Below, piece by piece: positions 31,601-42,584 of a DNA stretch of 64,000 nucleotides. Every line of letters begins with the position of its first letter. Positions within the stretch are counted from its first letter, which is position 1. A program made the position numbers and the translations under genes. Under the pieces are notes generated by a model, which was given only the letters and a program-made list of their open reading frames with translations, made no database searches and was not told the origin of the DNA. The stretch covers positions 9,364,501 through 9,428,500 of the forward strand of contig NC_072798.1 in NCBI RefSeq assembly GCF_028583425.1, given 5' to 3'. Source of the DNA: Eublepharis macularius (taxonomy: Eukaryota; Chordata; Lepidosauria; Squamata; Eublepharidae).

Positions 31601-34600
31601 TTTGCTATATGGAAATTGGGCCTTGGTAGAACCAGCATTGGCATGTTTGGCGGAGATCACCATCTTTTTTAGGTTTCTAGATGATCATTTTTGGCTGCAA
31701 TTCCTCCCGCCCCTTTTTCCAGCTCTCTATGAGAAGGCGGAAATCAAGGCGCCCGAAGACAAGAAGAAGCACCTCCTCATTGGGGTGTCCTCTGACCGTG
31801 GGCTTTGCGGTGCCATCCACACCTCAATTGCTAAAAGCATCAAGAGTCACATTTCCACTCTTCTGAATGCCGGCAAGGAAGTCATGATCATCGGAGTGGG
31901 TGACAAGCTCAGAGGTCAGCTGCAAAGGTAATGTGAGAACGATAGCCTCGTGTTTAAGCTGAAAGTGGAGTGTAAATGTTGTGAAATGAAAATAAAAGTA
32001 TTTGCATACAGTAAACGGTAAAGGTAGTCCCCTGTGCCAGCACCCATTACTGACCATGGGGAGACATCACATTATGATGTTTTCTTGGCAGACTTTTTTG
32101 TTATGGGGTGGTTTGCCATTGCCTTCCCCAGTCATCTACACTTTACCCCCAGGAACCTGGGTACTCGTTTTACCGACCTCGGAAGGATGGAAGGCTGACT
32201 CAACCTTGAGCTGGCTATTTGAACATGGCTTCCGCCAGGATCGAACTCAGCTCGTGAGCAGAGCTTGGGCTGCAGTACTGCCGCTTACCACTCTGCGCCA
32301 CGGGGCTCACTTACAGTGGGGTGGACAATATTCCACAGAAAACTTGAGCATCAGAAGATGGTCTGGACATTTGTCCATTTTGGAACATTTTCTATCCCAC
32401 ATCACTGGCGAGTAAGAATTCAGAAAGCCCCTTTGGCACTTCCCCATGAGAAACTGCCCTGATAATTCCCCCACCCCTTGCTTCAGAGATCTTTTATCCG
32501 CCCCCCCCTACTAAACATCCCACCTTCATTATTCAGGAACTACTCAGTGCTTATGATTAATTTCTGGCTTCCAGCAAATAGACAATTGTTATACCTGTAT
32601 AGCTTTCCACTAAGGAAGAGCGCACTTGTTCAGTGTCTGGATGGAAGCAAGTAGGCCTCACTCCGAAGCTTCTTTGAGCTCTTTAAATGAAGGGTAGGAG
32701 AGGCAGGGCTTTTGGGGGGGGAAGAGGTGGCGGAACTCAAGACTGCACAATGACCTCTCTTTGGGTCAGCTGGAACAAGGGGTGGGAGTTTTTAAAAGTT
32801 TAAATCGCCCTCGGAGAAAATGGTCACATGCTTGTGGCCCCGCTTGGCGGTGGGGGGGGGGGGCAATCTAAACTCCCTTCTGTCTGGAGATCAGGGGGCG
32901 GGGCCATTTTTAAGAGGTGCCGTTCCCGCTGGAAAAAAGCCCTGAGGAGATGTATCCATAATGAGAACACCCCCAGCACAGTTAGGAGGGGAGAGGTGGA
33001 AATGTTCTTTCTGGGTTTTTTTTTCTCCCCCACTCCAGGTTATACCGAATTTTGCAGCCTTCCAACATTAACAGTGCAATCCTAAGCAGAGTTAGTCCAG
33101 TCTAAGCCCATTGAAGCCCTTAAGACTGGAGTAACTCTTCTTAAAATTGCACTGTACGCCACCCCACCCCCCCAAGCAGTTTTTAGGATAGAGGATGGAT
33201 GGCATTTTGCAAGGGCTTAGATAGCAGACCTTGGCTCTGGAACTAGTTTTCAGTTCCAAAATTGCATCCTGATATGTGTGAAAGGGTGGTAGGATGCTTC
33301 TGAGCGTATGGGGAGTGACTTTCCCAAACGGCCAAATAAGCACAGCCCCCCCCCCCATAACACACTTAAGCAGCCAAGGCCGACTCGGAATCTTCAACAT
33401 TAAGGCCTGGATCCCCAGACGTAGTGGAGGAAAGTGAGGAAGAGAGCGCCAAGATGTTTGGGCCATGAACCAATAGAGGGGAAAGGAGGAAAGAGCCATA
33501 GTTTGGCTGCGGCCGACAGGGAGTGGAAAAGGAAGAAGCACCATGACGTGGAGGCAAGGCTCATGGAGGGAAGAGGAAATAAAGATACTTAGCAGTGGGA
33601 GGGTCAGATGTGAGACAGAGGGGTGGAGAGTGCAGAGGGTGGGCTGGACAAGATGGCAGAAGCGCCTGCCCTCCTTTCCAGGCCCTGGTCTCTGTGTGGC
33701 ATGCTTTGTATAATCAGCCACACCATTCCATCTTGGGCAAAGCATATTCAGCACAGCATGAGGCTAATACCTTTTTCCATCTCTAAACAGCAAGGAAAGG
33801 TACTGCACAGTAAGCCGGTACACACAACAGCCTATGTGATCAAGGTGTACACGAGTTGGCCCCAACTTCTGTGACTGTGCAATCGCCTACCATTGGCGTG
33901 TGGCAGGGCACTCGCTCTCCCGCCCTGCACATTCAGCGATCACGTGTGGGCTGTTGTGTGTACCGGGCTACTCCTTTCCTTCATGCAAAGCGAAAGGAGA
34001 AGCATCTTTCCCAGAAGCCATCTGCGTCCTTTGCACAGGATGTCTGGAAAGGGAGAGCCGCCTTCCCTCTCGTTGCGGGGGAGGCATCCAGAGAGGATCT
34101 TTTCTGTGAGAGGCTCTTGATTCAAATAATGGGTAATTGGCTAGGAGAGACAGCAGTCTGGGTGAGCAAGATCCTTGTTGCAGTGCCCAGTCTTCTCTGT
34201 GCATGTAGAAACTGGATGAGCGGAATCTTGCCCCCTGCCCAAACCTGTGTTGCTCAGAGCCTTAAACAGATTGACCCAAGTGTCATCATGGTGTCTGTGA
34301 TTTAAGCTGAGCTTATTTCAGCCCAGGGGGGCAAGGCTGTGTGCAGAGGTGATGGCTTGATTAACAACGGCAGCCTCAAATGCACCCTACAATCCTTTTT
34401 CCCCAGGCCCAGTTCTGCCGAATTGATGGAGTAATCTTGTCAAGGCTGCCTGGTGGGGGAGCCGAGTCTTATCTTCAGCATACTATTTGTAGTCTTGGAT
34501 CCAGGCCCCCTTTTATACCTGAGCTTGCTTTCATTCTAGGACACACAGCAACCACTTCTTGTTGACCTTCAAGGAAGTGGGAAGAAAGCCCCCCACTTTT

Positions 34601-37600
34601 GGAGACGCTTCGGTCATCACCTTGGAGCTGCTGAACTCTGGATACGAATTTGACGAGGGATCTGTCATCTTCAATCGCTTCAGGCAAGGAGGACGAGAAA
34701 GCGCTTTTAAAACGTGACATTCTTTCCTTTCTCAAGACAAGACCACGTTGGACGGGGTTGGCACAACCCAGGCTGGCAGGCGGGGAATGCAGGGAGAACT
34801 TGATGGCAGCCAAGCCTTTGCGGTTTTTTCTGCTGTCCTCTAGCAGAATTCAGGGCTTCAGATGAGCTGGGAGGTGTTGGTAGACCTTTCAACCATATCC
34901 CATCTTCTCAAAGTGAGTCCAGGAAGCTGTGCTGTCCCTGCGACTTGGAGAGCCCCAAGCTCGGCCCGTGAGACTGTAGCAATATCACTTGACTGTAATC
35001 TTAATTCTGATGCTGTCATAATCGAGAAGAGTCCAGTAGCACCTTTAAGACTAACCAGCTTTACTGTAGCATAAGCTTTCGAGAATCACAGCTCTCTTCG
35101 TCAGATGCAGAACTGTGATTCTCGAAAGCTTACGCTACAGTAAAGTTGGTTAGTCTTAAAGGTGCTACTGGACTCTTCTCGATTTTGCTACTACAGACTA
35201 ACACGGTTAACTCCTCTGGATGCTGTCATAGACAGTGGAGGCATCGTCGACTTGCAGATACTTGAAATATTCATGTATGAAGGGAGTGATTCCTTTGCGA
35301 CTATGCCTTTTTGAGCTTGTTTGGAGGTTCTAGCAGGGGAGCGCAGCTATCGTATACCCTTGACCGAAGAACGGTACACTCCTATCTGGGATGGTCATCC
35401 TCTTCCACCGAGCGTGCAGCTTCGGGAGGGACGCACACGGAGCGGTGAGGGAGGAAGGGGACACCCGCCTAGCCAGCCAGATCAGCCGAATCAACCCTGG
35501 CGATCAATGGGGTGACAGATGTCGCAGCCAGATCGCCCTCACATCCGCGACTATGCCTTTTTAACTTGTTTCTCCGGAGCAGTTTTATGTGGGGCTGGAA
35601 ACGGGCACTAGGAATTCCTTTGGAGTTGGAAGTACCTTGCCTCTGAATGTGTTTGCGGTGTAGAAAGTGGTGAGAGAGCCGACTGAATCAAACATGCGTA
35701 CTAGTCAGCATTTCTTTTGATTTGCAGACTCAGGAAATGCAAAAGCCAGCTGAAGTATTATTGGCGGCCGCTGCCTGCATCTCTATCTCTTGCTCAAGGG
35801 CAGGATGCTCCACACGCCTATTCATAGAAGCATAGAATCCAAGCTACAGAAGCAGCCCAGTTGTGGCAAAGCTGATAAAACTAGGAAGCCCCAAAATGGA
35901 GAACAGTGAGGGCAGTGAAACCCAATGAGTTAACAGCAGTGAGGGCAATGAATGGACAGTGATGCGAAAAGCTATTAGGCATGTTGTCTTCTTGCTGTCT
36001 CTTGCTACATCAACAAACTTAGGCTGACGAGGGATTTCTGTTCTAAGTCTCTTGAATCAAGACCGTTACCCTTCTAGGTGTACGTTTGTGTGAACATAGA
36101 AGTGATTTCAGACTTTGCGAGAGGTTCTTCTGAGCCAGAACAATGTTTCAGAACGGTATTCTTTTCCCTGCAGGTCTGTTATTTCTTACAAGACAGACGA
36201 GAAACCAATCTATTCTCTCGAGACGGTTTCAGGTGCCGGTAAGTCCAGAGCTAGCACTTGGCAAGTTTGGGAATAAATACTTATTCAAGGGCATCACTGA
36301 GTACCGTTTTGTGCGATAAGATGGTTGTGTGTGTGTATTTTTTGTAAACCATCTTCCTGATCTAAACCATCAACCTGATCTGTTGTATTGTGGGTGGAAA
36401 GTACATTGTTTGGGACTGAAGCAGTAAACGGTGTGCTTTCTGTTGATTTTAAAAAGGCACTGTCGGAGATAAAGGCTGATTCTGCACACGTTGGATAATG
36501 CACTTTCAATGCACTTTATCAATCATTTGAGGTGGATTTTTGTACTGCACACAAAAAAAAATCCATTCCAAATGATCTATAAAGAGGATTGGAAGTGCAT
36601 TATCCAATGAGTGCGGAATCACTCAAAGATGTGCTTCAAAACAGTCACCAGTTCCAGGAGTTGCAGTTATGTAACTTAATGATTGTCGAGGATTGGAGTT
36701 TCCAGAGGATCCCTGCTGACAACCAAGGGACAAACTTGGGGCTGAAACTTTAGGGAGTATCGAGGAAAGAAGGACAAAAGAGATCTTGTTTTATATTCTA
36801 CCTTTTTTTTGCAATTGAATCTCTGACTTATAATAACAGCAACAACATTTGATTTATGTAACGCTCTTCAAGACAACTTAATGCCCACTCAGAGCGGTTT
36901 ACAAAGTATGCCATTATTATCCCCACAACAAAACACCCTGTGAGGTGGGTGGGGATGAGAGAGCTCCAGAGAGCTGTGACTAGCCCAAGGTCACCCAGCT
37001 GGCTTCAAGTGGAGGAGTGGGGAATCAAACCCGGCTCTCCAGATTAGAGTCCCATGCTCTTAACCACTACACCAAACTGGCTTGTAAGCAACTCTCACAT
37101 GAGTTGCTTACAAGTTGGAATGGGAAGAACCTCCTCTGATACCATTTTGGTTGCTAGTCCACAGTAATCTTGAAATTCACTCATAACTTACGCTTGAATT
37201 TTTACTTTCTACATCCAAGCGTTCCCCCCTCCAGGCTAACTTTCTTTTTTGCTCTGTTGCATGGTTGCCTTTGCAGAAAGCATTAGCATCTATGATGACA
37301 TCGATGCAGATGTCCTGCGAAACTACCAGGAATTTACGCTGGCCAACATCATCTTCTACTCCTTGAAAGAGTCTACCACCAGCGAGCAGAGCGCTAGGAT
37401 GACTGCCATGGACAACGCCAGCAAAAACGCCTGTAAGGGAACTTTGTGGAGCTTTGAGGGTGCCCTGATTTCTTTGCAACAGCTTAGATGTGACTAACGG
37501 GAGAAATCGGAGTACGGAATAGGAAAAACTACTTGCCATACTGGTTAAAAGGGCTGCCTTGTGTAGCGTCCAGTGGAAACACCGATCAGGTTTTTATCCT

Positions 37601-40600
37601 ACCTTTCCCTCCTGTGAGCTGTACATAGAATTCCTTTTCTGTTCTATAGCAGCCCTCTGAGTAGGTTTAGAATGAGAGAGAACAAGCCAGGCCCAATGAG
37701 AATCATGGCTGAATCGGGATTTATACCTGGGCCTCTTTAGTCCGGCACTCTAACCACCGCACAACACTGACTCTTCCACTGGGGATCTTTAATAGTCATT
37801 ACTTTCTCCAGCTTCTCTAATTTAATCAGGCTCAATTCCAGGCTCAATTCCAAGCATACATACTGTGTGGGGGGGGGAGCCCATTGGTCACCGTTGATCC
37901 GTCTTATGAGCAAACATGCATAAAATAGCAATGCTGAGTGTTGAAAAAAATTTTATCCACTCTTTACAGCTTCAATTTGAAGTGTCTTTTAATTCAAAAC
38001 CTATGCTATCTTGAGATTTTTCTCTTAAGGTCGTTGTTATGCACTTATCGAGAAAAACCCTCATCATTTCAGCTGTGAATGCAGAATTCGTTCCATCCAG
38101 CATTCTCCTCGAACCTATAAGCAACTAGTTTTGGCAAATCCTCATGGCAGAGCTTGAACTAGTTTTGGCAAATCCTCATGGCAGAGCCTGGAGAGGCAAG
38201 GAAGCAACATGTCAAGAAGGAATATGAACTTACTGAAATGGATATAGTTACTTGGCGGGGTGGGGGAGTGCCATGATCCACAGAAGTCTCCACTCGCACG
38301 GGCCAGAAAGTGTTCTGTAGGTATTTGCTAGCTTTTGTTCTCCAGTCACAAAATCTAGGTCTGTTTTCAGTGAACAAGGAAATTGGTAAAGGTCTGCTTC
38401 CTTAACTTCAATGCAACAGGCAATCCTATTGTTTGAGTAGTTGCTGATGTTCTTGGCTGCCCGCCTCCTGAATTGTCCACCTCTTTTTTCCTAGCGGAAA
38501 TGATTGACAAGCTGACTCTGACGTTCAACCGCACCCGCCAAGCTGTCATCACCAAGGAGCTTATTGAGATCATCTCTGGTGCTGCTGCTCTGTAAGTATA
38601 AGTGGCTGTTGAGAGTTTCCGGCGGTAACGTTCACGTCTCTTACCGTCGGTGGCATTGACTTTGGGAGGGAGCAAAAGAGAGGGCCTGGCGGGTGTTGCG
38701 AATTGTGTGGTGCTTTAAAAATACCACTGACCCATGCATGATACGGCTTGGAGCTCTCATTAATTCCATGCAGCCTGCAGAAGTTGTTGGCAGTTCTGAG
38801 GAGCTGCTTTTCTCCATGTCCTGGCCTAGAATTGGATGTGTGTAGATCCTGGGCTGCTCTGAAGGTATTGGGAGTCTAGGCTATGCCACAAAGCTCCTAT
38901 CAGCACTGGGTGTGTTGGTGGGGCGGAGATAATCCAGTGCTGACAGTCTGACCTGCCTTTGCAAGTCTGCAGTTAACTTGCGTGTCAAACTCTCTGCAGG
39001 CAGCAAAAGTCTTATCTTCTGATGCACCACTGAATTAAAAGGGAAACAAATGAAACGTGCTTGCTCTTAATCCGTTCCGTCCAATGAGCCTTTGCACACC
39101 CTTCTTGCATTTTGGCTCTTGTGTTGCATGTTTAATTCAATCACAGCAATGCGTTTGGCTCAATTTGCATGACTTAATACTTCACTGGCTGTTCTGTTTT
39201 TTTGTTTTTAACTTAACGCCTCCACATCTAGGCACTAGGGGCAAACTGGAACGCCGAAGGCCACAGGTAAAGTAATGCTGTTAAATTAGATGCTAATAAC
39301 CTAAGTGAGGTAATAATGAGAGATGAGAATTGAGAAGTATAAGAAACGGAGTAGAGAAGTTAGCCGTGTGAGTCTGTAGTTGCAAAATAGTAAAGAGTCC
39401 AGTAGCACCTTTAAGACTAACCAACTTTATTATAGCATAAGCTTTCGAGAACCACAGCTCCATTCATCAGATGCATCTGACGAAGACAGCTGTGATTCTC
39501 GAAAGCTTATGCTAAAATAAAGTTGGTTAGTCTTAAAGGTGCTACTGGACTCTACTATATAGTAAAGAAGGCGACTTTTGATGTCTCTGGTTCTCTTAGA
39601 GGTGCTTGCTTGAGAATCTCTGGCATTGCATGGATGTTTTGCCCTGCTTTGTATGTGTACCAGTCTTGTGACTCAGTGTCGTCTGTTTAGAGGAGTTGAA
39701 TGCACCCACGTTAGTTATCGAACCATGTTCCGACAAACATGTTGAATTCCTACAATACAGTGCTTTGAAGCTGCGTAGTAGGATGCTCAGTTGATCCATC
39801 CCAGGAGTGGCATCTGTCGAATTCTTAGAATAATTGGGTTGGAAAGAACCCCGAAACCCCTCATCGTTCTCCCTCCCAGTTTGTGAAATCTCAGCCACAA
39901 ACTGCCCGCTGTAACTGAGTGCCCACAAAGTAGTCAGCCTGAGTGCTCAAGGAAGCAAGCCAAACTTTGTGCCAGTAGGGCAGGGGCTGAGCTTAGTAAT
40001 TCTGGGGTCCTGGGCATGAGGCCAAGATGGAGCCCCAGTATCTGTGCCCCCACACTGAGCATGCTGCAGGGCAGCGGTGGTGGGAAACTTCCCTTCTTGC
40101 CTTCTCAGGGTGAGCAAGTGGCCTGTGGGTGGTTCTTCCGCATGCAGGGGCACCAGCCGCAGTCACCCCTTGGCTAAGCTTGCCCCTGTAGCAGGGGGAG
40201 CCCCTCCCCCAAACGACCAAGGAGCCTAGTTAGTCAGATCTGGAGAACTGTTCTTGTCAAGTTCCCCAGTGTGGCAGTCAGCTGCACCCTGAATTCAGGG
40301 CAGTTAAGGCCACTTCCCCATCCGTCCCAGCTCTGCATCAGTCATAAGCTGTAGGCCTTCAGTTCTAGGATGAGGATTTTGTTTTCAGCTCTGCAACTAG
40401 AAATCCCTTAAATGAAGACATTGGAGATTGAGCGTGGAGGTTCAGCATCAAAGCGTGTGTACAGAATGTACGATGGCTGAGTTGGGCAGTGCAAAGAAAT
40501 GGACTGACACACACATTGGTGGTTTCGGGAGGGTTTTTTTTTTACCTCCCTAAACTGGGATATTGCAGGGTCTGTCCTGTCGAATGGTTAAGGATATTGG

Positions 40601-40705
40601 GGTTATTGCAGCGTCCAGCAGTAGTCTGTTAGTAAGCAAAGCATCAAATTCGCCTGGGGGTGCATCCCAACCTTCCTTTAATACCATGTTTATGCTTGTA
40701 GGTAA
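28601..40705 (+). CDS. ATP5F1C: ATP synthase F1 subunit gamma, mitochondrial, complete
   Basis: Coding exons: 28601-28656, 30390-30424, 30705-30836, 31723-31927, 34540-34683, 36174-36238, 37277-37432, 38495-38591 and 40702-40705, totalling 894 nt or 297 residues. The start encodes [19 protein letters not shown], an Arg/Ala-rich mitochondrial targeting peptide. The mature protein should begin at Ala26 ([20 protein letters not shown]), as in mammals. The gamma subunit is the rotating central stalk of F1 in the matrix; the two long helices at the N- and C-ends reach into the alpha3beta3 ring. The C-terminal helix is seen as [20 protein letters not shown] with the ending [12 protein letters not shown]. 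Intron 5 uses a GC donor. The stop is made across the last junction (CT|G TAA), the short muscle-type ending; the 35-nt exon at 39232-39266 gives an alternative ending. Confidence 0.97.
28677..28893. mobile_element. hAT-type miniature element (TAGGGTTGCCA family) just inside ATP5F1C intron 1
   Basis: It runs from AAGGGTTGCCAACCTCCAGG to GAGTTGGTAACCCTA, with the same interior as the 1491 copy (CTGGAGATCTCC, GAAAATGGCTGCTTTGGAGG). It starts about 20 bp after the exon 1 splice donor. No 8-bp duplication is evident. Confidence 0.7.
29158..29360 (+). mobile_element. SINE-like repeat
   Basis: A GGTCCCTGGTTCAGTCCCCG box resembles a tRNA B box. It is followed by a GATGGACTGATGGTCAGGTT and AAGGTGGCTTCATATGCTC end, common in lizard genomes. 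Confidence 0.45.
29490..29573 (+). mobile_element. Short LINE/SINE-type 3' tail
   Basis: Only the last 80 bp are present: CTATGTAATCCCCCTTGAGT, GAAAGGTGGACTATAAATGG and an ATAAATAAAT-type tail. Confidence 0.6.
29782..29885 (-). mobile_element. Penelope-like 3' end (family B), single antisense arm
   Basis: AAGAGTCCAGTAGCATCTTT to CTCTTTGTCAGATGCAAAG, followed by the terminal TCCTCTGGATC. No inverted partner arm is seen. Confidence 0.7.
30880..31076 (-). mobile_element. 5S-rRNA-derived SINE
   Basis: GTGCTGTCAAATCATAGTGA, GGTCTCCCATCCAATTATTA and CCCTGCTTAGCTTCTGAGG, ending CTATCCAGGT, in reverse orientation. It lies about 45 bp after ATP5F1C exon 3. Confidence 0.8.
31445..31578. mobile_element. 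Fold-back Penelope-like insertion (family A), 108 bp, with 13-bp duplication
   Basis: The insert 31458-31565 begins TGTCGAAGGCTTTCACGG and reads inward to CCGGGCTGTATTGCTGTG. It then switches at about 31521 to CCAAGACCACGGCAATACAG and returns to CCCACAACAACCATC. GAGATTTGCATAT flanks it perfectly (31445-31457, 31566-31578). The whole hairpin is therefore one insertion. Confidence 0.88.
32009..32312 (-). mobile_element. tRNA-derived SINE (AAAGGTAGTCCCC family), reverse orientation
   Basis: Read on the minus strand, it starts with a tRNA-like head: a CGTGGCGCAGAGTGG A-box region and a GAGTTCGATCC B box. The body includes CCGAGGTCGGTAAAACG and GGCAATGGCAAACCACCCC, and the end is GACTACCTTTACCG. 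A second copy is at 41857-42123. Confidence 0.7.
32696..32952. mobile_element. Palindromic hAT-type element (CAGGGCTTTTT family), copy 4
   Basis: The element 32704-32944 (241 bp) ends AAAAAAGCCCTG. The flanks AGGAGAGG and AGGAGATG differ at one base. The left half is more diverged and contains a G run (32851-32862). It lies in ATP5F1C intron 4. Confidence 0.82.
33070..33156. mobile_element. Small palindromic element (ACAGTGCAATCCTAAG family)
   Basis: AACAGTGCAATCCTAAGCAG is mirrored by AAAATTGCACTGT, and the inner GTTAGTCCAGTCTAAGCCC by AAGACTGGAGTAACTC. A second copy lies at 63883-63976. No duplication could be fixed, so the superfamily is open. Confidence 0.65.
34684..36173 (+). other. ATP5F1C: GC-AG intron of ATP5F1C (intron 5)
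   Basis: The exon ends TTCAG and the intron begins GCAAGG, ending CCTGCAG before GTCTGTTATTTC. Frame and protein (FNRFRSVISYK) demand this junction. AG|GCAAG is the usual context of functional GC donors. The intron holds the fold-back PLE at 35021-35218. Confidence 0.92.
35009..35230. mobile_element. Fold-back Penelope-like 3' end (family B), 12-bp duplication
   Basis: The insert 35021-35218 starts ATCGAGAAGAGTCCAGTAGC and ends AACACGGTTAACTCCTCTG. GATGCTGTCATA flanks it exactly (35009-35020, 35219-35230). The left arm keeps the full TCGTCAGATGC end, while the right arm begins at AGAACTGTGATTCTCG. Confidence 0.87.
36474..36624. mobile_element. Miniature inverted-repeat element, unclassified
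   Basis: GGCTGATTCTGCACACGTTG at the left pairs with CAATGAGTGCGGAATCAC at the right. The inner GGATAATGCACTTTCAAT pairs with ATTGGAAGTGCATTATCC. It forms a hairpin of about 65-bp arms with an A-rich loop. No clear duplication. Confidence 0.65.
36838..37083 (-). mobile_element. tRNA-derived SINE, Sauria-SINE-like
   Basis: The reverse complement is complete: CCAAGGTCACCCAGCTGGC, GGGAATCAAACCCGGC (B box) and ACCACTACACCAAACTGGC (A box). It lies in ATP5F1C intron 6. Confidence 0.82.
39232..39266 (+). CDS. ATP5F1C: Optional 35-nt exon of ATP5F1C giving an alternative C-terminus
   Basis: A T-rich tract and CACATCTAG precede it, and CCACAG|GTAAAG follows, so both splice sites are strong. When joined to exon 8 it changes the ending from Leu-stop to Leu-His-stop (CTG CAC TAG, stop 39236-39238). 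Mammalian ATP5F1C has a tissue-regulated exon at this place, about 37 nt from memory; inclusion adds one residue (Asp) and skipping gives the heart/muscle form. Position, size and effect all agree, but expression is not shown by the sequence. Confidence 0.75.
39350..39560. mobile_element. Fold-back Penelope-like 3' end (family B)
   Basis: The left arm begins AGAAGTTAGCCGTGTGAGTC and reaches TTCATCAGATGC. The right arm starts ATCTGACGAAGACAGCTGTG and ends CTACTGGACTCTA. This copy has the long left arm and a short right arm, the reverse of 35021-35218. Confidence 0.75.
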
Positions 40706-40850
40706 AGAAGAAGAGCTGTTCTGGCAAGCAGTATACTCTTCCTTTCTGGTAAAGCAAAATTGTTGGTCCATCACTGTGTGAAGAAATATTTTCAGGCGAA
40801 GACCCCCAAGTGTTTGTAAATCATATTACAATAAAGTCCTACATTGAAAG
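40706..40850 (+). terminator. ATP5F1C: ATP5F1C 3' untranslated region and polyadenylation signal
   Basis: The last exon starts at 40702. AATAAA lies at 40830-40835, followed by GTCCTACATTGAAAG, so cleavage is expected near 40846-40855. The 3' region is very short, as in other vertebrates. Confidence 0.85.
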
Positions 40851-41269
40851 AGACTGACATTTTTCTTAGGGCCGGGGGAGCGGAGGTAGAATACAAGCCG
40901 GGAGCAGCACCTGCCACGATTTCTCATACCTAAAAGATTGCTGAAAGATCCTCTGTGTTACAGAGACATGAACCAACAGGCACAATCCACCGGGAAGTTC
41001 AAAACACATTTATGTCATTCAGTGAGATCCATGCAAAAGCCTGGCATACCAGACGCTACATTTGTCTTGCAAAGAAGTTTTGGAAGTGGTTTGATACCAA
41101 GGCATTAAATACTGCCGGTGATTGCTTGAAAGAAGACGTGCAGTGCCACCTTATGTATGATGGTGGGGTAAAATTTGTTCACGGGCATCGTTGCAGCACG
41201 GCACACTCGGGGCAAACCCTGCTTGTTCCAGCAGCCTTTTGGAGGCAGGTCATGTTTGCCATTTTACAA

Positions 41270-41400
41270 GTTAGAAGGCTTCCTCTGGGCATAGAGCAAA
41301 GATCACTGAGGGAGGTGGGGGGTATAGTTGAGAATTTCCTGCATTGTGCAGAGGGTTGGACTAGATGACCCTTAGGGTCCCTCCAGGCTGAAATCTGAGT
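41270..41400 (+). mobile_element. CR1-type LINE 3' end
   Basis: The stretch GAATTTCCTGCATTGTGCAG followed by GGGTTGGACTAGATGACCCT is a typical CR1 3' region of reptiles and birds. It is truncated. Confidence 0.7.
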
Positions 41401-41464
41401 GATTTGCCCAAAGATGATGGAACCAAGGGACTGAAATGGCCTGAGTTGCCCTGGTGGCTGATCT

Positions 41465-41856
41465 GTGCCTAGGCACTGACCCTCTTAATTCTCCTGGACC
41501 TCTCGGTGCCTTTTGATGCCATCATTTGTGCTACACTTCTGGGGCTGGGAGCCCTGTTTTGTATTGGTTTCAGTCCTAACTTGACGGAAGTTTTCAGAGT
41601 GTGGTGCTCGGATGCTGCTGGTCTGCCCCATGCTTTTCGACATCTATGTAAAGCCCCTAGGAGCGGTCATGCAGAGATCTGGCCTGAGTTGCCACCAAAA
41701 TGCGAGTGACACTCAGCTCCATCCCACACTTCCAAAAGATCCCAGCGAGACTATGGAAAACCTGGAGGCAATTTCGGACCAGATGAGGGCTAAGAAGCTG
41801 AAACTTAATTCCAGCAAGGCAGAAGCGCTACTGGTGAGCAGGAGGTCTTGTAAAGG
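41465..41856 (+). pseudogene. L2-type LINE reverse transcriptase remnant
   Basis: Across frames one reads LLDLSVPFDAI, then LLVCPMLFDIYVKPLGAVMQ with RSGLSCHQ, a DTQL trace and PSETMENLEAISDQM, KKLKLNSSKAEALLVSRRS. This is the palm region of an L2/CR1-type reverse transcriptase. The YxDD box is damaged (NASDTQL) and frames shift. A tRNA-type SINE was inserted after 41856. Confidence 0.75.
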
Positions 41857-42123
41857 TAAAAGTAGTCCCCTGTACAAGCACCGAGTCATTACTGACCCAT
41901 GGGGGGATGTCGCATCACGACGTTTTCTTGGCAGAATTTTTACGGGGTGGTTTGCCATTGCCTTCCCCAGTCATCTACGCTTTACACCCAGGAAACTGGG
42001 TAATCCTTTTACCGACCTCGGAAGGATGGAAGGCTGAGTCAACCTTGAACCCGCTACCTGAACCCAGCTGCTGCTGGGATCGAACTCCGGTCATGAGCAG
42101 AGCTTGGACTGCAGTACTCCGCC
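41857..42123 (-). mobile_element. tRNA-derived SINE (AAAGGTAGTCCCC family), reverse orientation
   Basis: It matches the copy at 32009-32312 over AAAAGTAGTCCCCTGTACAA, GGTTTGCCATTGCCTTCCCC and CCGACCTCGGAAGGATGGAA. The tRNA-like head (minus strand) begins near 42118 with a GGAGTTCGATCC B box. Confidence 0.7.
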
Positions 42124-42472
42124 CTCCCCGCATCAGCAGGCTCAGGGTGGATTACAATCCGTATAGTAATTTAAAATACATATAGCCTTAAAACCAATAA
42201 AACCACATAAATATCTAAAACACAACAGAAGACTTCTCCAAAAACCACCACCCAACCATCTCCAAAAGCATTTAACAGGCTGGGTGGTAGATACTTGTAG
42301 TAGGGGGGAATGTTTTCCTCTAGTCGGCCAGCAAGGAGGCCCAACCAGCGTCAACCATACGCCTGGTGGAACAGCTCCGTCTTGCAGGCCCAGTAGAAGG
42401 ATAACAAATCCGGCCAGGCCCTGGTCTCTTTAGACAGAGCATTCCACCAGGCTAGGCAGACCTCCCCAGACT
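42124..42472 (-). mobile_element. LINE 3' region, reverse orientation
   Basis: GCCCTCCCCGCATCAGCAGG, TTGCAGGCCCAGTAGAAGGA and ACAGAGCATTCCACCAGGCT match 52800-53130 and 59160-59735. Confidence 0.6.
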
Positions 42473-42567
42473 CATCTGACAAAGAGAGCTGTGGTTCTCC
42501 AAAGCTTATGCTACAATACAGTTGGTTAGTCTTAAAGGTGCTACTGGACTCTTTACTATTTTGCAAC
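42473..42567 (+). mobile_element. Penelope-like 3' end (family B), sense arm
   Basis: CATCTGACAAAGAGAGCTGT to GGACTCTTTACTATTTTGC. It is a single arm joined to the LINE piece before it. Confidence 0.7.
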
Positions 42568-42584
42568 CAACATCCAGAGTTTAT

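Noticed and set aside
33092-33754. 220-residue minus-strand frame in ATP5F1C intron 4
   Set aside because: No recognisable domain; it starts in a small palindromic element. A transcript would be needed to reconsider it.
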